64,000 nt of DNA, taken from NCBI RefSeq assembly GCF_017939745.1, contig NZ_JAGKQQ010000001.1:434001-498000 (forward strand), given 5' to 3'. The position numbers and the translations under genes are program-made. Shown here one piece after another: positions 1 through 7,534 of this stretch. The notes under the pieces were generated by a model. That model searched no databases. It saw only the letters and a program-made list of their open reading frames with translations, and was not told the origin of the DNA. The stretch comes from Gemmata palustris (lineage in GTDB: Bacteria; Planctomycetota; Planctomycetia; Gemmatales; Gemmataceae). Within the stretch, counting starts at the first letter, position 1, and every line of letters starts with the position of its first letter.

Positions 1-743
1 TTCCACGAGTCCTCGTCAGCGGCCTTATCGTACTTCATGCCCTTGATGTTCACCGCGTCCGCGCCCGGCACGGTGAAACTGTGAACCACGTCCTTGTACG
101 CAACGAAATCGTACTTGGTACCGGCCTTATCGAGCGGTTCGCGGAACGCCTTGATCGAGTCTTCCGAAATGAAGGTGTCCGCGGCGCCGTGGCAGACCAG
201 GATCTTCGGCTTGATCGCCTTTGCCTCCCCCTCGGTCGGCTTCGGGAACGCCGCGTGGAACGTGGCGACCGCCTTCAGGTCGGCCCCGGTGTACGCGAGC
301 TGCAAACACGTACTGCCCCCGAAGCAGTAGCCGATGGCCGCGATCTTGTCGCCGTCCACGTTCGGCTGGCCCTTGAGTTGCTTCAACCCGGCCTCCGCGC
401 GCCCGCGCCACACCTTCACGTTCTCGCGGACCAGCCCGGTCATCTTGCGAGCGTCGTCCGGGTGCTCGGTCGTCTTGCCGTCGCCGTACATGTCTACCGC
501 GAATGCCACGTAGCCGAGTTCCGCGAGCTTCTTGCACCGGTCCTTCGCGTAGTCGTTTAGCCCCCACCACTCGTGAACGACGAGCACGCCGGGGCGCTTC
601 TCCTTCACCGCGTCGTCGTAGGCCAAGAAGCCCTTCAGTTTCACGCCATCGAACTCGTAGTCGATCACCTTCGTGACGACCGCGGCTTGAGAAGCCCCCG
701 CGGTCAGTACGATGGCCGCCATCGCGATCAGGCTCCGAAACAT
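1..743 (-). CDS. Dienelactone hydrolase family protein (3' end outside the window)
   Basis: An open frame runs on the minus strand from an ATG at 743 to the window edge with no stop, so the C-terminus is missing. The N-terminus (MFRSLIAMAAIVLTAGASQA) is a signal peptide, so the enzyme is probably exported. The body is an alpha/beta hydrolase of the dienelactone hydrolase family: VVHEWWGLNDY near residue 56, the nucleophile elbow GYCFGG with the catalytic Cys near 140, an Asp in HGAADTF and a His in VVHSFT. Family members hydrolyse lactone or ester bonds; the substrate here cannot be read. It is the last gene of the minus-strand block, 48 bp after the membrane protein gene. The assignment is firm at family level only. 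Confidence 0.9.
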   Translation of the reverse strand, partial: MFRSLIAMAAIVLTAGASQAAVVTKVIDYEFDGVKLKGFLAYDDAVKEKRPGVLVVHEWWGLNDYAKDRCKKLAELGYVAFAVDMYGDGKTTEHPDDARKMTGLVRENVKVWRGRAEAGLKQLKGQPNVDGDKIAAIGYCFGGSTCLQLAYTGADLKAVATFHAAFPKPTEGEAKAIKPKILVCHGAADTFISEDSIKAFREPLDKAGTKYDFVAYKDVVHSFTVPGADAVNIKGMKYDKAADEDSW

Positions 744-791
744 GGTGCGCTACTCCGTTGGGAAATGGGCCGGATCATTGTACGCGATAGG

Positions 792-2129
792 TCAGACCCG
801 CCAGCGCGGACCCAAAAGCGCACTTCGCCAGACCCTCACGCACCCTTCACACGCGCGCAAAGCGAGCACGCGCACCACCGGCCCCGCGAGGTACATGAAC
901 CCCAGCGCGAAAGCAGCGAGTCGCGCGTAGTCCTGCCAGACCAGCGCTTTATGCACCACGAACGGGAGCCACAGCGCCGAGCACTCGGGGACGTACCACG
1001 TCAGGTACTCGAACTCGAACTCGTTCGCCCAGTACCGTTCCATCCCGTAGCCCTGAAAAACAATCCCGTTCACCCCGACCCAGCACGACAGCGCGACCGC
1101 GAGCAGTACGAAGACATTGGCCCATGTGGACCGCGTTTCCGCGCGCGCGGTCCAGCGCGCGAGCACGAGGGAAGCGGGCAGCGCGGCGAACAGAAAGAAC
1201 CGCGGCCCCCACACCGCACCGCCGTACCAGGCCCACCAGCGCGAATAGACCAGCACCAATCCCAACACGACCGCGACCCACGTGCGGTACACGAGCCGCG
1301 CGCGATCTTCCTGCGCGCCCCTCGGCCCCTCCTCGGGGTACCGCGCGAACAAACCCGGCGCGAAAAACACTAACCCCTTACCGAACGAGAACAGGATCGA
1401 GAGCAGCCCGAAAAAGAACGGGTAGCTGAAATCCGGGAGCCCGGAGTACGGCAGCACGGTACGGTTCCCCGCCTCGGTCACGTACCCGCCGTCGAGCGGG
1501 TCACCGCGCCGGAGGTAGTTTTCGAGCACGATCAGTGCGGCGGCGAGTGCCGGCACCGCGAAGTACCGCAACCGGCGCTCGTACCAGACCAGCACGCACG
1601 CGGCCGACCCGAGCCCGACCGCGGACGCGGGCACGTTCGCCGTACCCACCGCGCACAGCGCAGCGCCCAACCACGCGCGCCACCCGCGCCGCGTCGCGAG
1701 GAGTGCCAGCCCCGCCCCCACGCAGACCACGTGAAACACTTCCGCGAAGAAACCCATTACGTGCCAGGGAAACATGCTGCCGAACAACAGCAGCGCGGCG
1801 AACCGCGGCCGTTCGCGAGGTGACAAAATGGGGCGCAACACGAACCACAGCCCCCCCCCCCCCGCGAGGAACACGATGCGGTTGAACATCCACACCGTTT
1901 CCGCCGGCGCGCCGAGGGCTTCGCCCAGGTACCAAAGGGGAGTTGCCAGGACCGGGCCGACGAGCGAGTACCGTCCCCGATCGAGTGTTTCGTGGCGCAG
2001 AAGTGTGTCGAGGGTCTCGAAGCGAACGAGGCCGTCGCTCCCGATACCAATCGGCGCGACAGCACTGATCCACGCACCGACAAGAACCACGACGGAACCG
2101 ACCGACCGGTGAATGAAACTGGCGCGCAT
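792..2129 (-). CDS. Polytopic membrane protein, possible GT-C-type glycosyltransferase
   Basis: A 445-residue protein with about ten hydrophobic segments, starting with one that follows MRASFIHRS. The loop motifs YSRWWAWYGGAVWGPRFF and SFGKGLVFFAPGLF resemble planctomycete membrane proteins annotated as lipid-carrier-dependent glycosyltransferases (GT39/ArnT-like). That is a resemblance, not proof, and no catalytic Asp pair was identified with certainty. Residues around 92-97 (AGGGGL) are encoded by an uninterrupted run of 13 G on the coding strand. The ATG at 2129 lies one base from a 27-bp inverted-repeat arm, so no normal ribosome-binding site precedes it. Flanked by the SpoVR partner gene upstream and a dienelactone hydrolase downstream, all co-directional. 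Confidence 0.8.
   Translation of the reverse strand: MRASFIHRSVGSVVVLVGAWISAVAPIGIGSDGLVRFETLDTLLRHETLDRGRYSLVGPVLATPLWYLGEALGAPAETVWMFNRIVFLAGGGGLWFVLRPILSPRERPRFAALLLFGSMFPWHVMGFFAEVFHVVCVGAGLALLATRRGWRAWLGAALCAVGTANVPASAVGLGSAACVLVWYERRLRYFAVPALAAALIVLENYLRRGDPLDGGYVTEAGNRTVLPYSGLPDFSYPFFFGLLSILFSFGKGLVFFAPGLFARYPEEGPRGAQEDRARLVYRTWVAVVLGLVLVYSRWWAWYGGAVWGPRFFLFAALPASLVLARWTARAETRSTWANVFVLLAVALSCWVGVNGIVFQGYGMERYWANEFEFEYLTWYVPECSALWLPFVVHKALVWQDYARLAAFALGFMYLAGPVVRVLALRACEGCVRVWRSALLGPRWRV
1851..1863. repeat. Homopolymer of 13 C (13 G on the coding strand)
   Basis: Thirteen consecutive C on the plus strand inside the membrane protein gene, read as Ala-Gly-Gly-Gly-Gly-Leu. With 13 bases the gene is in frame; a change of one base would truncate the protein after roughly a quarter of its length. 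Runs of this length are typical of slippage-prone contingency loci, but could also be miscounted in sequencing. Confidence 0.9.
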
Positions 2130-2130
2130 G

Positions 2131-2188
2131 AAACCAGTGTAGCCGCGGGCGGAGGGAAGCGTCCCTCCGCCCGCGGCTACACTGGTTT
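2131..2188. repeat. Perfect 27-bp inverted repeat, 4-base loop
   Basis: Arms 2131-2157 and 2162-2188 are exact reverse complements around the loop AGCG. The hairpin lies between the small SpoVR-partner gene (stop at 2224) and the membrane protein gene, and its last base is one base from the membrane gene ATG. It could be a terminator or attenuator between the two genes, but no T-run follows it on the minus strand. It could also be a small mobile palindrome. Confidence 0.9.
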
Positions 2189-2223
2189 TGTGACCTCAGT
2201 TCCGCGCGTCACGAGCGGAACGT

Positions 2224-2700
2224 TCACCCGGCGATGTCGCCGGCCAACTTCGCGAGCACCTCGTGCGTGAGGGCGAACGCGACCTGCTCGCGCCCGCTCT
2301 CGGTCCGCGTCGCGCTGAAGCGCCGAACGTCCGCGCGGTCGAGCCCGTGGAGCCGGACCTCGTAGTACGTGACGCGCTCGCCCTTTTTCGCCGGCGCCGT
2401 GCTCCGAAGGAGCGCTTCCCCGCGGGCCTCGTCCACTTCCAGTACCTTGAGCGGTTCCAAGAGCCCGGCCACGCGCCGGGCGGCGCCCTCGGCCCACGCC
2501 CGGAGCATGAACCCGGCGGGCGCGGCGCCGGTGCGCGCGAGGGCCAGTTCCCAAACCAGACACGAAAGCGTGTCGGTCTTGTCGGCGGTTAGCTGAACGG
2601 TCCACCCCGCGTCGGGGAAGGCCTCGGCCAGCGAGTGGCGCCCGTCGCCGGCCGGGTGCCACTCACTTAGCTTTGGGAGCAGACTTTCGGTTAGCGTCAT
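2224..2700 (-). CDS. Conserved hypothetical protein downstream of SpoVR
   Basis: A 158-residue soluble protein (MTLTESLLPKLSEWHP at the start) with no signal peptide or membrane segment and no domain I recognise. The ATG at 2700 is chosen because GGAGGG sits six bases upstream; an upstream in-frame start exists at 2739 but has no such site. The gene begins inside the 3' end of spoVR (38-bp overlap), so the two are probably translationally coupled, and it may act with SpoVR. Composition is like its neighbours. Function unknown. Confidence 0.8.
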   Translation of the reverse strand: MTLTESLLPKLSEWHPAGDGRHSLAEAFPDAGWTVQLTADKTDTLSCLVWELALARTGAAPAGFMLRAWAEGAARRVAGLLEPLKVLEVDEARGEALLRSTAPAKKGERVTYYEVRLHGLDRADVRRFSATRTESGREQVAFALTHEVLAKLAGDIAG

Positions 2701-4231
2701 CGGTCCCTCCGATAATTTGTTGGGTGTGTTCGGAACCATCGAAACTCAACACGGCCGGTTGGCCGTCGCTGATCGTTTCCAAGTGGACCGGTCGCGACCA
2801 GATGTACTGGAGATTGGCCAGCACGTCGCGCGCCTCGTCCACTTTCAAATCGACCCCCTGGTGCTCGTGGCGCAACAGCAGTTCGCCGCGGTTGCGGTGG
2901 TTCCCGTCGAGCACGTAGATCCACGGTTTGCCGAAGTTCGTGAGGCTGAAGAGCAGGCGCTGCTTGACCTTCTGGAACTCGCGGCTCTCGATCACGTAGT
3001 TCTTTGTCGGGTCCTGGTAGTTGAACGAGAACAGGTTGTATTCCTTGCAGAACTCCGGCGTCAAGAACGTGTCGATAAAGGTAATATCGCTGTGGATCTT
3101 GCGGACCTCGAAGATTTTCTGGCGCCCCAGCCCGAGTTTCTTGTCCCAGCGCCGCTTTTCTTCCATGTCCGTGCAGTTTTCCCACTCGGGTCCGAACTGC
3201 CCCATGTTCCACCGGCGCTCGACGTCGCGCAACAGTTCGATGCCGACCTTGTACGGGTTCAGCCGGCGCGAGCTGGTCGCCATCGTGCCCGAGTGGTGGT
3301 CCGCGTAATCAATCACCTCCGACGGGTCGAGCACCTTCTGCGTCATGATGGTGCTGTGCCAGAAGCTCGCCCAACCTTCATTCAGTATCTTCGTTTGAGC
3401 TTGAGGGTAAAAATAATAAGCTTCGTCCCGGATGATACTGAGCATGTCACGCTGCCAGTTCTTCATCGGCGCGTGCTCGATGAGGAACAGCAGGACGTCC
3501 TTTTCCGGGTGCTCGGGGAACCGGGCCGCGCGCGCGGTCGTGGCGCGCTTGTTCTCGTCGTCCTCGGCCTTCAGCGCGCGGCGCGGGTTGATGTAGTCGG
3601 CCATGTACGGCTTGGCCTTGAACCGCGGCGCGGTGTTCTCCTCGGCCGGGTCGTCGCCCGTGGCCTGGCGGCTGAAGTCGTACTTGGAGTGGTCGTCGCG
3701 CCGCTTGATCGCGACCGAGTGGATGTCGATCAGGTCGTCGATGGACATGCACCGGTCCATGAACGCCTCGACCTCGTCCTCGCCGAACCGCTCCACGAAG
3801 TGCCGGATGCGGGCCGCGTGGTTCGCGATCTCGTCCATCATCTTCCGCGTCGTGTGCCCGAAGTACGCGTTGTTCTTGAAGAAGTCACAGTGCCCGTACA
3901 CGTGGGCCATCACCAGTTTCTGATCGACGGTGTGGTTGCACCGCATCAGGTACGCATAACATGGGTCGTTGTTGATGACCATCTCGTAGATCTTCGAGAG
4001 GCCGTACTCGTACCCCTTCTTGAGTTCCTCGTACTGCATCCCGAAGGACCAGTGCGGGTACCGGGTCGGGAACCCGCCGTAGGCCGCGATCTCGTTCAGG
4101 TCGTCGGCGTCCACGACCTCGAAGATGGTCTCATAGAAGTCGAGGCCGAAGTCGCGCGCGTAGCCCTCGATCTCGTCCTTCAGGACGCGAAGGTGCGGGG
4201 GCAGATTGGTGTTGTAAAAGCCCAGGTTCAT
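2663..4231 (-). CDS. spoVR: SpoVR family protein
   Basis: A 522-residue protein of the SpoVR/YcgB family, known from Bacillus spore-cortex formation and from the enterobacterial yeaG-yeaH-ycgB stress group; its biochemical role is unknown. Family signatures seen: LPPHLRVLKDEIEGYARDFG near the start, GGFPTRYPHWSFGMQYEELK, an HVYGHCDFFKNN block, and NEGWASFWHS with LNPYKVGIELLRD in the second half. The start at 4231 (MNLGFYNT) has AAGGAG eight bases upstream; about 40 further in-frame residues upstream are not protein-like. It shares the strand with yeaH and prkA, separated by the kinase and toxin-antitoxin genes. The next gene overlaps its 3' end. Confidence 0.97.
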   Translation of the reverse strand: MNLGFYNTNLPPHLRVLKDEIEGYARDFGLDFYETIFEVVDADDLNEIAAYGGFPTRYPHWSFGMQYEELKKGYEYGLSKIYEMVINNDPCYAYLMRCNHTVDQKLVMAHVYGHCDFFKNNAYFGHTTRKMMDEIANHAARIRHFVERFGEDEVEAFMDRCMSIDDLIDIHSVAIKRRDDHSKYDFSRQATGDDPAEENTAPRFKAKPYMADYINPRRALKAEDDENKRATTARAARFPEHPEKDVLLFLIEHAPMKNWQRDMLSIIRDEAYYFYPQAQTKILNEGWASFWHSTIMTQKVLDPSEVIDYADHHSGTMATSSRRLNPYKVGIELLRDVERRWNMGQFGPEWENCTDMEEKRRWDKKLGLGRQKIFEVRKIHSDITFIDTFLTPEFCKEYNLFSFNYQDPTKNYVIESREFQKVKQRLLFSLTNFGKPWIYVLDGNHRNRGELLLRHEHQGVDLKVDEARDVLANLQYIWSRPVHLETISDGQPAVLSFDGSEHTQQIIGGTDDANRKSAPKAK

Positions 4232-4294
4232 CGGCGACTCCTTCTCAGCGGTTACTCCATCATACACCAACCGCGTGACCTTCTTGTGCTTTGT

Positions 4295-4429
4295 CTTGTA
4301 GGGTGGGTCGAGGCTTTGCGCAGGCCCACCACGTCGTGCGAAAGCTACCCACAAATCCCGGCGCTAGTTCCCGTTCACGCTCACCGGGGAGATGGTGGGC
4401 CTGCGCAAAGCCTCGACCCACCCTACAAG
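4295..4429. repeat. Perfect 37-bp inverted repeat, 61-base spacer
   Basis: Arms 4295-4331 and 4393-4429 are exact reverse complements (arm core GGGTGGGTCGAGGC). The element fills the gap between the receptor kinase stop (4444) and spoVR. It looks like an intergenic palindromic repeat or a very small non-autonomous mobile element. There is no poly-T tail, so a simple terminator is less likely. Confidence 0.92.
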
Positions 4430-4443
4430 AACCCCAGCACGAC

Positions 4444-6831
4444 CTATTTGCGTTCCGGGGCCTGCCACTTCCCGCCCCAATCCATTTCGAGCTTGCGGAG
4501 GAACTGGTTCCACTCGTCGCGCGAGCGCGTGGGCGGGAACGGCATCGGGCGAACGGGCTCCACGGACCCGGCACCGGGAACGAGCGCGACTTCGCCGTTC
4601 GCTTGGACTTTCGCGACCCGAACGGGCAACCACGCATGGAGGTTCTCCGGGTCGATCCGAATTCGCGCGCCGGGGCCGGCGAACTCCAGTCCGCGAACCG
4701 CGGTCGCGACCGCGGGCGGTTCAATACTCTTCGCGGCGGTCGCGGCCCGCGCCCACAAGTGAACACCAGAATAAGCTGCGGCCATCATGTCGCTGGCGGC
4801 CCGGTCGCTGCCGTACTTCGCACGAATTTTCTGCACGAACGCGCGGCTCTCCGGGCGGTCCACGGTCTGGAAATAACTCGCGACTAGGTAGTCGTCCGTC
4901 ATGGCACGCGGGTCCAGCCCGCGGACCTCGTTCTCGGTGATGCTCACCGAGAGTGTGGTAATGTTCGGCACACCCTGCTTCGGCGCGCGTAATTCGCGAA
5001 AGAAAGCAGCATTTGTGGTGCCGTTGATCGTGTTGATAACGACATCGGCGTTCGCGTTCCGGACGCGCGCGATCGCGTTGACGACGAGCGGCGAGCCGAG
5101 CGGAACGAGCGCCTCCACCACCACTTCGACATCCACCCCGGCCGCCTTGCGCTCCGCGACGCGGTCCCGGATGATCGCGTGCGCAGTGCGCGGGAACACG
5201 TAATCCGAGCCGACGAGCGCGATGCGTTTCCTCTTGAGCGTGTCGATTACAAAATCGACAGCCGGAATGAGTTGCTGGTTCGGGGCCGGCCCCAAGTATA
5301 CGATGCGCGGCGATTCCTCCAGCCCCTCGTACTGCACAGGGTAGAAGAGCAAACCCGCGTTCCGCTCGAACACGGGTCGCACGGCCTTACGGGATGCGCT
5401 CGTCCAGCACCCGAAGACGACCGCGGCCCGTTCTTCGGTTAGCAGCCGTTCGGCCTGGCGTGCGAACTCGTCGGGGTCGGATTTTCCGTCCACGACGATC
5501 GGCTTCAGCGGGCGCCCCAACACCCCGCCAGCAGCGTTAATCTCTTCGATGGCGAGCAGAGTCGCGTCGATGACCGGGTTCTCGCTCACGGCCATTGTGC
5601 CGCTCTGGGAGTGAAGCACCCCCACGACGATCGGTTCCGGCGGGGCGACATACGCGGCGGGATGGTTCTGTATCGCCCGCCAGCCGATGAATGCGGACAG
5701 GGCCACAATCAGGGCCAAACCGCAGCACACGAAGACCGCGCGCCGCCGGCGCACGCGCTCGATCCGCGGTTCGGGTACAACGGGTGTGCCCAACCACGTA
5801 TCACTTTTGCCCGGCACCAGCGTATCCGCACCGAGCGGCGTGCCCTTCACCGGTGAGGGCAGCGACGGAGGGGCCGACCCGGAGAATGCGGCGATCGCGG
5901 CGTCGAGTGCCGCCACCACTTCGGCGGCGGTCCGAACGCGGTCCTCGGGATTCTTTTCCAATAGCCGCAACACGAGCGCATCGACCGTGGGCGGCACGGT
6001 GGGGTTCTTCGCAAGGACCGGGTCGGGCGCCCTGTTCGCCAGTGCGGACATCACCGCGAGCGCGGACTTCCCCCGGAACGGTAGTTCGCCGGTCAGCATG
6101 ACGTACATCACGCAGCCGAGCGAGAACAGGTCCGCGCGCGCGTCGACCTCGTGGCCCGCGGCCTGCTCCGGGGACATGTAGTTCGGCGTGCCGACGATGA
6201 ACCCCGTGCTCGTAAGGCTGGTTTCGTGGTGCGGCCGCCGCACGAGGCCGAAGTCGAAGATGCGGGCGCGCTTGAACGGCCCGTTCGGGCCATCGGCTTC
6301 GACCCAGATGTTTGCGGGCTTGATGTCGCGGTGAATCAGCCCCCGGACGTGTGCCGCCATCAACCCCGCGGCCGTGTCGCGCGCGATAACGAGCGCGGTC
6401 CGGAGGTCGATCAACTTCGGGCGCTCGATGCGCGCCTGGAGCGTTTCGCCGGACAACAGGGGCATCGCCAGAAACGGGAGCCCGCCCGCTTCGCCGACGC
6501 TCAGCACCGTGACGACGTGGTCCGACGGGATCTCGGCCGCGGCCCGCGCCTCGCGCAAGAACCGCTCCCGGCTCTCCGGGTCCGCTGCGAGTTCCGGCTT
6601 GAGCACCTTCAGCGCGACCGGTCGGCGAAGCGCGACCTCTTCGGCCTCAAACACGAGCCCCATTCCGCCGGAACCGAGTAAACGAACGACGCGGTAGTTC
6701 CCGAACCGACCGAGTTCGCCCGGAGCCTGCCGCGGCCCGAGGAACGGGTACTGGCGGACACCCGGCGACACGGTATCGCCCGTGGGGTGCAGCCCGGGCT
6801 GCGTCTGTTCGGCCGAATCCGGATCACTCAT
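4444..6831 (-). CDS. Receptor-type Ser/Thr protein kinase with UrtA-like ligand-binding domain
   Basis: A 795-residue fusion. Residues about 45-315 are a complete Hanks-type kinase: GSGGMG loop, VALKVLKPE lysine, HRDIKPANIW catalytic loop, DFGLVRR and a GTPNYMSPEQ activation segment. A Pro/Ser linker leads to one membrane segment (about 365-385). Residues 399-795 form a type I periplasmic binding domain matching the urea ABC-transporter binding protein UrtA: VGVLHSQSGTMAVSE, FGCWTSASRKAVRPVFE, LLFYPVQYEGLEESP, GPAPNQQLIPAVDF. The kinase should be cytoplasmic and the ligand domain periplasmic, suggesting a receptor for urea or a short amide that signals by phosphorylation. The start at 6831 (MSDPDSAEQ) fits the five-base gap after the previous gene. 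No urtBCDE permease genes are in the window. Ligand identity is inference. Confidence 0.95.
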   Translation of the reverse strand: MSDPDSAEQTQPGLHPTGDTVSPGVRQYPFLGPRQAPGELGRFGNYRVVRLLGSGGMGLVFEAEEVALRRPVALKVLKPELAADPESRERFLREARAAAEIPSDHVVTVLSVGEAGGLPFLAMPLLSGETLQARIERPKLIDLRTALVIARDTAAGLMAAHVRGLIHRDIKPANIWVEADGPNGPFKRARIFDFGLVRRPHHETSLTSTGFIVGTPNYMSPEQAAGHEVDARADLFSLGCVMYVMLTGELPFRGKSALAVMSALANRAPDPVLAKNPTVPPTVDALVLRLLEKNPEDRVRTAAEVVAALDAAIAAFSGSAPPSLPSPVKGTPLGADTLVPGKSDTWLGTPVVPEPRIERVRRRRAVFVCCGLALIVALSAFIGWRAIQNHPAAYVAPPEPIVVGVLHSQSGTMAVSENPVIDATLLAIEEINAAGGVLGRPLKPIVVDGKSDPDEFARQAERLLTEERAAVVFGCWTSASRKAVRPVFERNAGLLFYPVQYEGLEESPRIVYLGPAPNQQLIPAVDFVIDTLKRKRIALVGSDYVFPRTAHAIIRDRVAERKAAGVDVEVVVEALVPLGSPLVVNAIARVRNANADVVINTINGTTNAAFFRELRAPKQGVPNITTLSVSITENEVRGLDPRAMTDDYLVASYFQTVDRPESRAFVQKIRAKYGSDRAASDMMAAAYSGVHLWARAATAAKSIEPPAVATAVRGLEFAGPGARIRIDPENLHAWLPVRVAKVQANGEVALVPGAGSVEPVRPMPFPPTRSRDEWNQFLRKLEMDWGGKWQAPERK

Positions 6832-6836
6832 GGGCG

Positions 6837-7157
6837 CTATTTCTTGGCCAGCGTGACGATCAACCCCGACGCCAGTGACAGCACCGCACCGAGGAGGAGC
6901 ACGATCAAACCCCAGCGCCGCCTGTCCCACTCCTGGTACTGAGCGACGTGGTCCTGAAGTTGTTGCTTGAGAACGGCCGTTTCTTGTCGCGCGTCCGCCA
7001 ACTCGCGCCGCAGATCCGCGTTCTCTTTCTCGCGCTTCGCGTCCCGCTCTTTGATGTCAGTGCAATGGTCGCGAAGTGCGAGTTCGCGTTCTCTCATTGC
7101 TCTCATTTCGAGAGCAAGCTCTCGAATCTGCTCGGTGGGCGACTTTGCCACGGTCAC
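6837..7157 (-). CDS. Small coiled-coil protein with C-terminal membrane anchor
   Basis: A 106-residue protein. Residues about 5-78 are charged heptad-like helix (rich in E, K, R, L; no proline after residue 7), predicted coiled coil. Residues about 82-103 (GLIVLLLGAVLSLASGLIVTL) form one membrane segment, followed by AKK, so it looks tail-anchored with the coil in the cytoplasm. Its start overlaps the stop of the preceding gene and its stop is five bases from the receptor kinase start, so the three genes are probably one operon. It could be an adaptor for the kinase; that is inference. Confidence 0.8.
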   Translation of the reverse strand: MTVAKSPTEQIRELALEMRAMRERELALRDHCTDIKERDAKREKENADLRRELADARQETAVLKQQLQDHVAQYQEWDRRRWGLIVLLLGAVLSLASGLIVTLAKK

Positions 7158-7510
7158 GCCTCCACGGGATCAGCGAGAGCGTCCTCGACCCGCGTCCCGA
7201 TCTGTGCGATGAGGAGATCGAGGAGATCGAGCCACACTTCACGAAGGTCCATGCGCAACAATCCTTCTTCTCCCGATTCAAAATCCCGCGTGCGTATCTG
7301 ACCGGTCGCCGACGCGAAAACGTTCGGAACCGTCAGAGCGAGTCTTAGCTCCAGCCCCCCTCCGGATTCCGGTGGGGCCGGGCGCCACGTTACTTCGACC
7401 TCGTCCCGCCAGGATCGAATCAGACCCCCCAATACCGTCTGGGCGAGCCGAGCTTTCGCCTCCAGTTCCGGGCGACCGTCGAACCCGACGTATTTCACGT
7501 TCTTGAACAT
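7154..7510 (-). CDS. Hypothetical protein, first gene of the kinase mini-operon
   Basis: A 118-residue acidic soluble protein (MFKNVKYVGFDGRPELEA...) without membrane segment or recognised domain. It reads as mixed alpha/beta: a beta-rich middle (VEVTWRP, LELRLALTVPNVFA) and an amphipathic helical end. It starts 24 bp after yeaH and overlaps the next gene by four bases, so it is probably co-transcribed with yeaH, the coiled-coil gene and the receptor kinase. No function is assigned. Confidence 0.75.
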   Translation of the reverse strand: MFKNVKYVGFDGRPELEAKARLAQTVLGGLIRSWRDEVEVTWRPAPPESGGGLELRLALTVPNVFASATGQIRTRDFESGEEGLLRMDLREVWLDLLDLLIAQIGTRVEDALADPVEA

Positions 7511-7534
7511 CGCGCCCCCTCGTAAACTCCCACG

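Noticed and set aside
2717..4762. A 681-codon open frame on the plus strand opposite spoVR
   Set aside because: It is an antisense shadow produced by high GC codon use; the translation is Val/Arg/His-rich without any domain, and the minus strand carries clear SpoVR.
4444..6831. Possibility that the UrtA-like part is a separate urtA gene fused by a sequencing error
   Set aside because: The kinase, linker, membrane segment and binding domain are in one uninterrupted frame, the binding domain has no signal peptide of its own, and the linker is typical of such receptors.
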